DNA of 64,000 nucleotides from Hyaloraphidium curvatum (Eukaryota; Monoblepharomycota; Hyaloraphidiomycetes; Hyaloraphidiales; Hyaloraphidiaceae): assembly GCA_025558095.1 (NCBI GenBank), contig JAIVFI010000040.1, positions 248,001 through 312,000 of the forward strand. Direction: 5' to 3'. The notes under the pieces were generated by a model that was not told the origin of the DNA, searched no databases, and was given only the letters and a program-made list of their open reading frames with translations. This document shows positions 1 through 10,577 of the stretch, one piece after another. The translations under genes were made by a program, and so were the position numbers. Within the stretch, counting starts at the first letter, position 1. Each line of letters opens with the position of its first letter.

Positions 1-3000
1 GCGCATCTCGCAGGAGACGGTGCGGCAGCTGGGCCGCGTGCTGGGCAAGGTGGTCCACGGCAACCCCGTGATCGCGTACCCGATCGTCCTGGCCACCATT
101 GAGGAGTACTCCAACTTCATCGCGCCGATCGTCGAGTCGTCCAAGTACGTGACGCACTTCGGAATCGATGTCCTCAGCGACTCGCTGCTGGCCAAGCTCG
201 AGGGCGACCGCGACCGGCTCAAGGCCGACGGCGTGAGCGTGGAAAAGTGGTTCATGAACATCGCGATGTTTGCCTCGGCGGCCCTCAAGAAGCACTCGGA
301 CCGGATGGAACTCTCGGGCTTCCTCAAGCTCGTCTACGACCGCCTGACCGAGAAGGAGTCGGTGGCGGACCTCACCATCCTCGCCGAAATCATCAGCAAG
401 ATGGCCGGCATCGAGAGCATCGAGAGCCTGTCGGACGCGCAGCTCGAGGCGCTCAGCGGCGGCGACACCCTGCGCCGCGAGGGCGTCTACGGCGCCGAGA
501 TCAACCGCAACACGCGCAAGAGCAGCGTCAAGCTCCGCGACACGCTGGTCGAGAACCGGCTGGCAACGGCCATGGCGCTCGCGATCGGCCGCGAACGCGC
601 GGTGGTGGCGCACAGCGACATTGCCGAGCACCTCAAGATGATCTCGAGCATGTACGACCAGTGCCAGGACAGCCTGGTGCAGTACGCCGAGTTCCTTGCG
701 GGCAGCCTGGACGCCGCGGCGTACGGCGAGGTGATGCCCATGCCGGACGAGCTGGTGCTGGACTATCACCTGGAGCCGGACGTGGCCTTCCACCTGGCCA
801 GGCCCAAGCTCAACCACGCCATTCGGGCGGCGGACGCGGCGAAAAAGGCACAGGCGGCGCTGGCCAACGCGACAAAGCCGGCTGTGGCCGCACCGGAGAA
901 GGAAAAGCCGGCGGAAAAGAAGGAGGCCTCGGTCGAGAACGGCACGGACAAGGCGGGTTCGGCCATGGATGTCGACGAACCGGCGGTCAAGGTGGAAACG
1001 GCACCGGTGGAGCAGAAGGAGGCGGACGTGTGGCATCCGGGTCTCCTGGAGATCATCCGTCGGGTCGAACGGATCCTGCCTCAGCCGACGTGGAAGGGCA
1101 TCAGCCCCAACTTCTACGTCACCTTCTGGCAGCTCTCGCTCTACGACATCCACGTGCCCAAAGCTCGGTACCAGAGCCAGATCGATACGGAGCGGCAGAA
1201 GATGAAGGAACTCGACCCGACGGATCAGAAGTCCTTCAAGAGCGACAAGGCGGGGCAGGAGAAGCGGCGCATGTACGAGCGCTCGGCGACCCTCGTCAAG
1301 ACCTTGGAGCAGGAGCTCAGGGAGCAGCAGGAGAACCACAAGAAGGTGCTTGCGCGGCTGCAGCGCGAAAAGGACCACTGGTTTGCGGCGGACGGTGGGT
1401 CTATGAACCGTGTCCATGACGACCTTTTGCTCATGCTCCATGAACGGGATACAGGTCAACGCCATAGCGCCACGAACCTGCTATCGCAGCATTGCCTCGT
1501 CCCGCGGGGCTTCTTTTCGCACACCGACGCCGTATACTGCGCCAAGTTTGTCTTCCTCATCCACAAGATGGGAGCAGCCAACTTTTCCACCATTGCACTG
1601 TTGGATCGGGTGAGTTCTCTCTTGCGACACGCGCCGCCGTTTTTCGGCAACTTATTCAATCGGCAGAGTCTGTCCGACATCACGATCTTCGTGATCGGTG
1701 CCACGGAAAACGAGGCGAGGCATTACGGTCGCTGGCTCTCGGAGGTCCTTCACACGCTGCACCGCTGGTACCTGAGCCGGAAGCTGTTCGAGGAGGAGGG
1801 CAGGGGCCCGGGCGAGGGCTTGCCCGGCCTTGTGATGGTGTCCGGTCGTCGTGGGCCGGACGACAAGACACCTGCCCCGCTGGACTACGCAGGTTTCCAA
1901 AGGATTCACGGCAAGTGGTTCGACAGGATTCAGCTGGTGAGTCCGCCGTAAAGGGTCTACGGGTCACAAGAAGCTGAAGCATCTTCGCAGGCTCTGACCC
2001 ACTGCCTGTCTTCTGGAGAGTACATGCGGATGCGGAATGCCATAATTGTGCTCGACGCCATCATCCCTTTTTTCCCCAACAAGGTTTCGATGCGCAGAAA
2101 GCTCGTCGAGATCGTCGAGGAGGCGATGAAACACGAGGAAGGGCGCAAGGAATCACGCCGGGACATCCTGCAGCTCCTTCGGAACTGTTTGGGCAAGCTC
2201 CAGCAGAAAAAGGACCTCGTCGACGACGAGCCGTCGCACGATCGCGGAGGGGCCGTGCCTGCCGGCGGCGACTCCAAGACTGGAGATCGGGGCTCATCGA
2301 GCTTGCGACCTTCGGTCGATTCCGGTAAAGGGAGGCCAAGTTCGGATAGAGCCCCCTCTCCTCGGCCGCTTCCGCCTCGGACCGCGTCACCTGCGGTCCA
2401 CGATGGGCGGGGTCAATCTTTGAATCCGGAGGCGGTGCCTTTTGTGCCATCGGGGCAGGACAGGCCGTCTTCCACAAAACCGGATGCTGCGCAGCCGCCG
2501 CCACCTCCACCTCCTCCCGCAACGAAGCCGGCGGAATCCGGAGCACGCGATAAACCGCCGGTATGAAGCTCCTCGTGTCGCACAAATCAGCTGCATTCCA
2601 ATGACTTCATTCGTTGCAGGCTGACGGCAGGCGTCCAGGACCGCCTGCTCCATCTCTGCCGAGCCGACCGTCAGTGACCGTCTCTAGCTCCGACCGTGGC
2701 GCAAGCTCCTCATCGAGGCGTGACGGGCCTGCATCCACCTCTGGCCCATCTCGGGAAGCTCGGCCCCCTCCACCTCCGCCGCCTCCGGATGCACCCCGTG
2801 ATCGGGAACGTGACAATGCGGACGCTCGCGACAGTTCCAGATCTCGTCCCGCTCCAGCGGAAAGGAGCGATCGAGAGCGAGAACGCGAGCGCGACCGGGA
2901 CAGGGAGGAAAGAGATCGCCGCAGGGCGCGGGACCCGCGCGAGAAGGACAGATTGGAGCGCGAAGGTGTCCGTGACGGGCGCGATCGCGGCGGGCAACCG

Positions 3001-4681
3001 AGAGACGGCCGCGATGGAAGTCGTGCCGAAGGAGCCGCACATGACAAGCCTCCTCCTCCGCCGCCGCCTCCGCCTCCTCCGGCTGAAAGGCGTGGATCAC
3101 CTGGCTCGCGGGATGGCCCTCGGGACGGCGTGCGACCTGCTGAGCGGGACTCTGGGCGGCGCACGGAGCGGGAACGGGAGCCCGTCCGAGGCGATCGGGA
3201 GGGTGGCAGGCCCGGCGAAAGAGAGGCTGCCCGGCCTTCCGACAGGGAAGCAAGTCGACCTTCCGACAGGGACGGCGGCCGACCTTCCGATCGTGATTCC
3301 GTCCGGGCCCAAGATAGGGACCGAGAACCGGGCCGAGCGATCGAGAAAGAGCCTGCTCGGGAAGCTCCTCGCCCGCCCGAACCAGGTGGCCAAGCTGGCG
3401 ATTCTCGGCCGCCCCCGCCCCCGGGCGGATCGCCACTTTCGCCTTCCGGAATAACGATCGCCGGCCGAGCGAAGAGACCCGAGGGATCCGGGCCCGCGAT
3501 GGACCAGGCTGTTGGCAAGCCAAAGAGCATCCTCGATCGCCTCGGCAGTCGCGTGGGGACCACTGCGCCAGCGGACAGGCCTGACGACAAGTCTCGGAGC
3601 ACGAGTCGTGATCGCGACGAATCCTCTTCCAACCGCGATCGCGATCCCCGGCGAGGGCGGGAGGACGAAAAGGACAGGGAACGCACCCCGACGAGGCGCC
3701 GTGATGAGCCGTCTCGGAAGGACTTGCCGTCGAGCGCGCGGGAGGATTCGCTATCCCGGAAAGAGAAGGAGCCGGCGCGCGATGACAGGGAGAAGGACAA
3801 GGAGAAAGACAGGGACAAGGACAAGGATCGCGGGCGACGGCGGCGGTCAACTTCGCGGTCTCGGTCGTCCAAGGACAAGCCTGGTCGAGGGCGAAGCCGG
3901 AGCCGAAGTGCGGATCGTCATCGAGACCGTGATCGGCATAAGTCTGGCCGCGAAGGCCAGGACAGCGATCGCGAACGTGCCGAAAAGGCAGCGGAGAAGA
4001 AGGACCCGGCGAGTTCGCGGAAACGAACCGACAGGGTGGGTGTCTGGCTCATCGGCAGTGCTGCACGCGTTCGTGAACTTCCTTTTTCTTGTACAGGAAA
4101 CTTCGCCGGATGGTTCCAAGGACGATCGTCGGCGGGAAGAAGCCAAGAGGATCAAGGAGGATGAACCGTCGCCAGGCGGGTCCGGCGATGGTGCAGGGGC
4201 CGGCAGAAAGCGGCGCGCGGCCGAGATCTCGACTGGAGCCGACGCGGCCCCGCCGCCTGCGCCCGAGGTCGATAGCCCGGTCGACAGCGGTGGCGACCCG
4301 GCGACCAAGCGGCGGAAGCTGGACCGCAACCCCAGCTACGGCCGTGCGCTGAACGTCGCCATGACCGAGGCCTCGCAGCAGAGCCCTTCGTCGGGCAAAG
4401 GCGAGAGCAAGAACGCGGCCCCTCCGCCGCCTCCACCGCCGCCGGAACGGACGGCGGACAGGCGCACGCCGCCCTCCGAGCAGCCTCGGCGCCCGGCAGC
4501 CCCTGGTGATCGGCCTCCGCCTCCGCTACAGCCCCAAGGCGGCGATCCGGGCTCCTTGAGAGGTTCCCCGCGAGACGACGGTCCTCCGCGGAGCACCCGA
4601 GAGTGAGTGATCGGGGCGATTCCTTGTGATAAGCTCTCGTGCTCACGGTGTTCCCCTCGCAGATCGAGAAGGAAGCGCTAA
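1..4681 (+). CDS. THO2: THO complex subunit 2 (THOC2/Tho2), 5' truncated by the window
   Basis: Large scaffold subunit of the nuclear THO/TREX complex, which couples transcription elongation to mRNA export. The reading frame is already open at base 2, so the N-terminal half lies upstream; 1442 residues are visible. Modelled exons are 1-1394, 1455-1609, 1667-1936, 1991-2560, 2620-4035, 4097-4602 and 4663-4681, all with GT-AG introns of 54-61 nt. Family hallmarks are YDQCQDSLVQYAEFLA, the ISPNFYVTFWQLSLYD block, DAVYCAKF and TENEARHYGRWL, in the same order as animal THOC2. Removing the introns is needed to join ATENEARHYGR to the CLSSGEYMRMRNAIIVLDAI block. The C-terminal third is an expanded tail of RD/RE/RS dipeptides and proline runs. 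The last exon adds only six codons (ending SRRKR); without that intron the frame stops at 4606. Confidence 0.9.
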
Positions 4682-4928
4682 TTCAATACCATGATTCCAT
4701 CTTACATGTACATTGATACCACTTGAGCAATGGAACTGACTCGTTCGTCTTGAGTGCCCGATCACATGGTCCGCTCAGCCACGGTCCCTGTCGACTCCGT
4801 TTCTCGCCCGGCATTACCCAGGCTGTCGTCCCTGCAAACACATCGCAGGTCAGCTACCGCTGATGTCGAAGTTGCGACTCGCTCGGCCGACCGGGATTCC
4901 CGTCTCTAGACACCCTTGAACCGGAGCC

Positions 4929-5660
4929 ATGGCCGCTGCCGCGAAATCGACCGAGGGAGGCAAGGGCGCTGACGCGACGACCGTGGTCGGCGCGGGCGGG
5001 CTTCTCGGCTTTGCTAGTGGGCTTGGCAGTTTCCAGGCCGGTGGCCGGGCCCTGACCAGGTCCATGTCGTGCCCCCTGCCCCATCCCGCTTCCGCGACCC
5101 CACATCGACACCTCATCGCGCTCTCTTGCTCCCCCACGCGACTCCACGTCGACACCTCATCGCGCCCTCCTGCTTCCCTGCCTCCGAATCTGAATCAAAG
5201 CGGGATATTTCTTCAAAAAGGTAATCGATTTTGGTTCGTGGGCTACGAATCTTCGCTAATAGTTCCAACAGCTCGGGAAAATGGCTCTGTTCGTTACAGG
5301 AGCTGGAGTCGTGGCTATCCAGGCAAGTGTCCTTTCATTCATGCCTTGGGACGGAGGCGACAGTCGTTTTGGATCACGGATCACTGACGGGGCAGTCGTC
5401 ACAGTTCCTCGCACACAAGGGTGTCGTGGAGGTCGACTGGACCAAGATCGGGAACAGCGTCGAAAAGGCGCTTGATTCCGACGGCGACGGGAAGCTGACG
5501 CACAAGGACGTCACGAGCGAGCTCAAGAAGGTCGTCTCGTTCGCCTCGTACCGGATGCCCTGGGCAGCAGCCTTTTCCGTCGGCTTCTACGCCGGCATCC
5601 GGTGAGCTTCCTTCTTTTCGAGCTCATGACGAGGTCTGACGCCTCCGCAGCTACGGGTAG
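4929..5660 (+). CDS. FUN14 domain-containing protein (FUNDC-like)
   Basis: Small mitochondrial outer-membrane-type protein; animal FUNDC1 is a mitophagy receptor, but most FUN14 proteins are of unknown role. Spliced product is 121 aa from exons 4929-5016, 5201-5220, 5272-5322, 5405-5601 and 5651-5660. Joining a 20-nt microexon yields GFATGYFFKKLGKMALFV, the canonical first FUN14 segment; the last ten bases complete the family ending GFYAGIRYG. The intron at 5323-5404 begins GCAAGT, so it is a GC-AG intron. A DSDGDGKL segment resembling an EF-hand loop precedes the last hydrophobic helix, as in many fungal and plant members. No LC3-interacting motif like that of FUNDC1 is evident near the N-terminus. 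The first intron (184 nt) is longer than the local norm. Confidence 0.85.
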
Positions 5661-6041
5661 ATCACGGTCAATCCGCTCGACTGGCATCTTCTGAGCTATT
5701 GGCCATCCTGTGACCCCGTATGTAAAACGGCTGTCCTTTGTATCATGAGTGAACAGAATTTCGAGTGAATTGGTCCAGCATCCAGTCCAGCGGCCAGGCG
5801 AGCCCGGTTTTCGGGGCTTCGAGGAGGGTCCGCCTTCCGCGGCCCCGGCCCGCCATCAGGGACTGAACACGGCCTGAGCAATCCCGGCCCCAACCCCGAC
5901 GCGTCGGTCCTGACACATCCCTCGAACTTCTTGCAAGGTAAGCTCCACATCCCATTCGGCGGACTGCGCGAAACGGGCGGCTCGCGGCGGCGCTTCCTCC
6001 GTCCTCGGGACTCATCGGTACCTCTCCTCAGCAACCCGAAC
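5661..6041. other. Gene-free stretch between FUN14 and LOR-WW genes
   Basis: No recognisable coding segment, repeat or RNA is seen here. It must hold the 3' UTR of the FUN14 gene and the promoter of the next gene on the same strand. Confidence 0.4.
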
Positions 6042-7624
6042 ATGCTGCGCGGACGCGGTGGAGCCGGCGGCGGCCCTCTTGGTGGCGGCCCTCTCGGTGG
6101 CGGAGGCGATAAGCGGTACAAGGTTCGCGGACCGGAGCCGGGCGGCGCCACCGGGAACGGGTGTTGACCATTGGCCTTCCGCCGCCTTCACCTCCGTGTC
6201 ATCCGGACTGATTGTCGCCACGCTGCCGCGTCTATCGAATCCTTTTCGGACGTCATCAGATGAGGCAGAACCTCGTTTCCCTCGGCGACGACTTCTGGAT
6301 CGAGAACATGCGCGGCCAGAGAATGTTGGTCGTGCCCTCCTGCGCTTGCGCGTCCCGCTCACCGATGCCCCCGCCAGGTTCAAGGTCAACGGCAAGGTCC
6401 TCACCATCGGTGCGTGCTCGCCCGCGGACGGCGTGGATTCGCATCGCCCGCTCACGGTTGCGGGCCCGTCCCAGCCAACACGCTGGTCTTCGAGACGCCG
6501 CGCGGGGAACCCCTGTGCCAAATCCAGGCCAAGGTCATCACCATCAGGAGGACCATGGACATCGAGCGCCACCGCGGCGCGGGCCCCCCGTTCGCCACGG
6601 TCAAGAAGGACCTCATCAACGTCGTCAGGTGCTCGCGGCTTTTCCCGGCATCCCCCGTATCCTGATCACGCCAAACACAGGGACGAATACGACGTCATGG
6701 TAGCCGGCAAGCCGCCGCTCCAGGTCCGCGGCAACATCCTGGACCACGAGTACAGGATCCTCGGCCAGGGCGGGAGGCAGATCGCCGAGATCAGCAAGAA
6801 GTGGATCGCGCTGGTGGACACGTACGTGATCGACCTGGAGGACAACAACATGTACGACGACTGGTGGGTCTCCCGAAGTGCAGTGTCTGCGGATCCCGGG
6901 CCGGGACCGCCGCGGTTTCCGCCCTTTGTTCCGCCGCGATCGGCGCTGACCCCCGCCCCCGCAGGCTGATCCTGGCCATCTGCGTCGCCGTGGACCAGAT
7001 GTCGCACGACGAGCGCGTCTCCGAGACCCCCGGCGTGCACACGGTCGACCAGGGCAACCACCTCGGCGGCACCGTCGCCGCTGGCGCGACCGCCGCGGTG
7101 GTCAACAACCCGGTCGCCGGCGCGGTCGCGGTCGGCGCCGCCACGGGCAGCGTCGCCGCCGGCGTAGCCACGGCCGCGGTGGCGAGCTCGGTGCAGCAGC
7201 AGCCGCAGTACGCGCCCCCGCCGCGCGCCGCCCCGCCGCCGGCCGCCCCCGCGGCGCTTCCTCCTGGGTGGATCCAGCAGAAGGACCCCGCATCGGGAGC
7301 CTACTTTTTCGTTGATACGACGCGCAACTTCACCACCTGGGTTGGTTTCTCGTTGCTCTGAATTCGGCGGGAGCTGACCTTCCTCGCCAGGACGACCCCC
7401 GCACCGCCGCCGTCGAAACCGGCCCCGCTCCCCCCGTCCCCGTGCAGCAGGCTCCCCCGCCGCAGGCCGCCTACGCCCCGCCGCCCGGGCCCCCGCCGAA
7501 GCAGGGCCCCGGGCTCGTGGCCACGGTCGCCAAAGGCGCCGTCGTCAACGCGGCGCTGGGAGGCAAGGGCGGCGTCGGCGCCGCGCTGGTCACCGGGTCG
7601 ATCCTGAACGCCGGCAAGAGGTAA
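6042..7624 (+). CDS. LURP-one-related (LOR/scramblase-like) protein with C-terminal WW domain
   Basis: Spliced 374-aa protein from exons 6042-6122, 6260-6324, 6378-6409, 6475-6628, 6681-6863, 6965-7340 and 7391-7624; all junctions keep frame. After a Gly-rich start the LOR (tubby-like C2) barrel runs from about residue 28 to 195, with MRQNLVSLGDDFWIEN, NTLVFETPRG, LQVRGNILDHEYRI, AEISKKW and LILAICVAVDQM in family order. An Ala/Gly/Val-rich linker leads to a WW domain at about residues 270-302 (LPPGWIQQ through TTWDDPRT, both Trp present), split by an intron. The tail is Pro-rich and ends in a Gly/Ala/Val hydrophobic segment. LOR proteins are structurally related to phospholipid scramblases, but substrates are unknown. 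WW domains bind Pro-rich ligands, so an adaptor role is inferred; the protein's own Pro runs could engage it. Confidence 0.85.
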
Positions 7625-7812
7625 ACGGGGTTGGACGGGAGGAAAAGGCGTGGGGATCGTAAAATATTGGCATGGGCGTCTCCGAGCAAGTTCATTCCAG
7701 TTATGCCAAATCAATAAAGGCTACGGCCGACATTCCAATCCGTCCCCGGGCCTCGGTAGACACGCTCGCACTGGCCGTCCACCTCGTCCCCGTCCCCGAC
7801 CCCCCCGAACCA

Positions 7813-8313
7813 TCAGGAAAGGCACAGCCAGCTCCTCGACCCGTTCACGACCCCCCAGCTCTCCACGGAATCCCACGCCCCCGCCAGGTAGGCGATCCGC
7901 ACGGCCGCGAGCAGCACCGAGCAGCCGAGGTTCAGCGCCACGCCGGGCTTGTTCCAGCTGGTCTGGGGCGGGGCCTTGGCGACCAGGGGCGTGCACCAGG
8001 TGAAGCAGTGCAGGTAGTCCGAGACCAGCTTCACGCCCAAGACTATCTTCTTGAGCATCAACGGAACGTACACTATGGCCCCGGAGAAGACGCAGAAGTT
8101 GATGGCGCAGAGGGTGCACAGGATGCAGCCGTAGGAGCGTGCCCAGAAGATCGTGACGATCTGATCGACCTCCGGGGGAGGCAGGATGGAGTAGTGCATC
8201 TCGAAGAACTTCAGTGGGAGCACGAGGGCGAAGAGGGCGGCGAACAGGGTCGTTATCGGCTCGAGCCAACCGAAGAGGATGGTCGGGAGGGTGACGGGGA
8301 ACGGGGAGGCCAT
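7813..8313 (-). CDS. Small multi-pass membrane protein, function unknown
   Basis: Single-exon 166-aa product. About four hydrophobic segments are visible: one near residues 12-35 (ILFGWLEPITTLFAALFALV), one around residues 60-85 (YGCILCTLCAINFCVFSGAI), and others near residues 90 and 135-150 (LNLGCSVLLAAVRIAYLAG). The opening LFGWLEPITTL pattern resembles uncharacterised small fungal membrane proteins, but I do not assign a named family. It is transcribed divergently from the aldo-keto-reductase-like gene, 314 bp away, and convergently with the LOR-WW gene. Confidence 0.6.
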   Translation of the reverse strand: MASPFPVTLPTILFGWLEPITTLFAALFALVLPLKFFEMHYSILPPPEVDQIVTIFWARSYGCILCTLCAINFCVFSGAIVYVPLMLKKIVLGVKLVSDYLHCFTWCTPLVAKAPPQTSWNKPGVALNLGCSVLLAAVRIAYLAGAWDSVESWGVVNGSRSWLCLS

Positions 8314-8627
8314 TCCCGCCGGTGGCGCGGTATCCCGGCTGATGCAAACGGTGTCTCTGAGGAGGCACGAAGCCGATCCGGGCAGCGATGGCGCGGCCGG
8401 GGGTCACGGGGTGCCTGGGAGCCAGGGAGCGTCGGCGGGGCGGTGGCCCGGTCCGTGCGGCCTGTCTGCGCCCGCCGGCGACGCGATCCTCCAAGAAAGC
8501 TGCAAATTTAGCTGTTGAGCGGGCCTGCCGGAGCCGCGGACGCCCGCCGAGACGTTCCACGGATTTGTTGACCACGGCCAGCAGGCCGCGTCCGATCACC
8601 GCCGCGCTCAACCACTCAGGGCCCGCG
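8314..8627. promoter_or_regulatory. Intergenic interval between two divergent genes
   Basis: The small membrane protein gene (minus) and the aldo-keto-reductase-like gene (plus) start at its two edges, so both promoters must lie here. The reading frame of the plus gene is open upstream of the chosen ATG, so the true start could be slightly further left. No clear TATA element is seen. Confidence 0.4.
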
Positions 8628-10499
8628 ATGCCCCTCGCAGCGGCCCGCTCGGCCCAGGCTCGCGTCAGTCGCACCGTGCGGAATTGCCATGGCGTGCCGC
8701 GGCGCCTCTTCGGGGCGTCGGCGGCGTGTTCTGCGCGCTATCCGGGCGGGGCCGCGCCGGCCAAGAGGGGGCCGCCCGCGCTGTTCGCCGGCCACGCGAC
8801 GGACGACGCCACGCGCGACTACGCGGCGTTCTTTGCCGGGCTGCCGTTCCACCGCGTGCCGCTCGCCGCGCTCACCGTGTCGCGCGCGGGCTTCGGCGCG
8901 CACCGCGTGGCAGGCAACCCGAGGGAGACCGCCGCGCTGTCGCTCGCATTGCGCGGCGGATTCAACGTCGTCGACACTTCGAGCACCTTCGAGCAGGGCA
9001 GGTCGGAAAAGGCGGTAGGCAGGGTGCTCAAGGACCTGCTGGACCCCGCAAAGCCCGCTTCGCTATCGCGCGAGCTGCTCGCTCGGCCCTCGGACGGCGC
9101 GCCCAAGCTGCAGCGCGCGCACATCGTGCTGCTCTCCAAGGCCGGCCCCGTGCCGCCGTCCATCGCAGCCGACCTGCCGCCCACAATCCCGACATACAGC
9201 CTGCAGGGCAACCCGGCCTCGCGCCACTCGATCGACCCCGACTTCCTCTCGTGGTCCATCGACCGCAGCCGCAAAGCCATGGGCGTCGAGACCATCGACT
9301 GCTACGGCATCGACGGGCTGGAGCAGCTGTTCAAGGGCAGCGGCCTCTTTGAGCAGACCGTGTGGGACCTCTTCGAGACCGCCGCCGCCTTCCTCGAGGA
9401 CGAGTGCGCAAAGGGCACCCGCATCCGCCGCTGGTTCCTCGCCAGCACCTCCATTCCCGCCGCCTCCCTACCCAACTCGGACCGCACGAAGGACGGCTCG
9501 CTATCGCTGCACCGCGTCCTGGAGGCCGTCGCCTCCGCCGTCCGCCGGCGCTCCCCCTCCTCCCCACCCCTCGGCCACCTCATTGGGATCCAATACCCCT
9601 CCAACCTCTTCGAACGCCAGGCCTACCTCCCCGGCGGCCTCGGCGCGCAGTGCCGCGCCGCGGGCCTGTGGCAGCTCGCCAACCGGCCCCTGAACGCAAT
9701 CACCCACTCGGGCAAGGTGCGCACGCTCTCGGACGGGCCGGACGCGGTGCAGGGCTGGTTGTCCGGGGACCCGGACGCCCCCGCGGCGTATGCCAAGCGG
9801 AGCGAGGACGCGCTGCCGGCGCTCTTTTCCCTGCTCGCGGCGCACGAGGAGCTCCTCAACGCCGCCGACGCCTCCCTCGCGCTCTCGTGGTCCTCGGTCG
9901 TACTCAAGAACCTCGACGCGCTGGCGGGGAACTTCCTCGCGTGCAGGGCGTGGGTGGACCGCAAGCTGATCCCCAACGTGCGCGAGACGCTGGACGGGCA
10001 CCTGATCGACCCCGACGAGCCGCCGCCCGGGCCCGGGGACAGGATGCCGGCGGAGGATCTCGAGAGCATGGAGCCGGAGGAGATGGACGCGCAGGCGGTC
10101 TATGCGGTCGCGCGGTCGTACGCGTACCTGCTCTACAGCGAGCTGCCGCCGGCGCTGTTCGCCGTGGCGAGGCGCAATTCGGCGCTCGAGAACGCCGAGC
10201 TCGCCGAGGAGCTGGGGAAGATGGTGGCGCCGGAAAAGAGGATGGCGAGGAGGTGGGGCGCGCAGGGGTGGGCGCTCGAGTTTGGGCTGGGGACGGAGCC
10301 GGGGGACCCGGTGCTTGCCGGGGAGGGGCCGAGCGGAGAGGTGGAAGGGGGGGCGACGACCACCCTCATCGGAATGAGGGACCCGGCATACGTGAGGATG
10401 GCGGCGGAGGTGCTGCAGGTCGCGGCGGATCCGGGCAAGCGGCTCGGCGAAAGGGAGTGGAAGAGGATCATGGACGATTGTGCCGCGCTCCAGGCCTGA
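8628..10499 (+). CDS. Aldo/keto reductase-like protein, probably mitochondrial and possibly catalytically degenerate
   Basis: Single-exon 623-aa protein. The start at MPLAAARSAQARVSRT gives an Arg/Ala/Ser-rich presequence typical of mitochondrial import. The AKR fold is recognisable from LTVSRAGFGAHRVAGN, then LRGGFNVVDTSSTFEQGRSE and HIVLLSKAG. In active AKRs the second block normally reads D...Y followed by G.SE; here the catalytic Tyr position is Phe, and the later segment that normally supplies the His reads DCYGIDG. Asp and Lys of the tetrad remain. The protein is about twice the usual AKR length (roughly 300-350 aa), the excess being a C-terminal helical region. An intact reductase with a shifted Tyr, or a binding or structural pseudo-enzyme, are both possible. 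Confidence 0.7.
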   Translation: MPLAAARSAQARVSRTVRNCHGVPRRLFGASAACSARYPGGAAPAKRGPPALFAGHATDDATRDYAAFFAGLPFHRVPLAALTVSRAGFGAHRVAGNPRETAALSLALRGGFNVVDTSSTFEQGRSEKAVGRVLKDLLDPAKPASLSRELLARPSDGAPKLQRAHIVLLSKAGPVPPSIAADLPPTIPTYSLQGNPASRHSIDPDFLSWSIDRSRKAMGVETIDCYGIDGLEQLFKGSGLFEQTVWDLFETAAAFLEDECAKGTRIRRWFLASTSIPAASLPNSDRTKDGSLSLHRVLEAVASAVRRRSPSSPPLGHLIGIQYPSNLFERQAYLPGGLGAQCRAAGLWQLANRPLNAITHSGKVRTLSDGPDAVQGWLSGDPDAPAAYAKRSEDALPALFSLLAAHEELLNAADASLALSWSSVVLKNLDALAGNFLACRAWVDRKLIPNVRETLDGHLIDPDEPPPGPGDRMPAEDLESMEPEEMDAQAVYAVARSYAYLLYSELPPALFAVARRNSALENAELAEELGKMVAPEKRMARRWGAQGWALEFGLGTEPGDPVLAGEGPSGEVEGGATTTLIGMRDPAYVRMAAEVLQVAADPGKRLGEREWKRIMDDCAALQA

Positions 10500-10577
10500 A
10501 AGCGATAGATTCTGTGGTTCGTCGAATCAAGACGCAAGATACAGATGGCGCAGATCAACACCCCGGCGCTTGTTGGT

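Noticed and set aside
2607-3878. Minus-strand Ser/Arg-rich frame opposite THOC2
   Set aside because: Complement of RS/RD-type codons reads as SRSLS on the other strand; the plus-strand frame joins the conserved THOC2 body.
5481-5516. EF-hand in the FUN14 protein as evidence for calmodulin-like function
   Set aside because: Only one loop-like DSDGDGKL segment without flanking EF helices; the same segment occurs in other FUN14 proteins.
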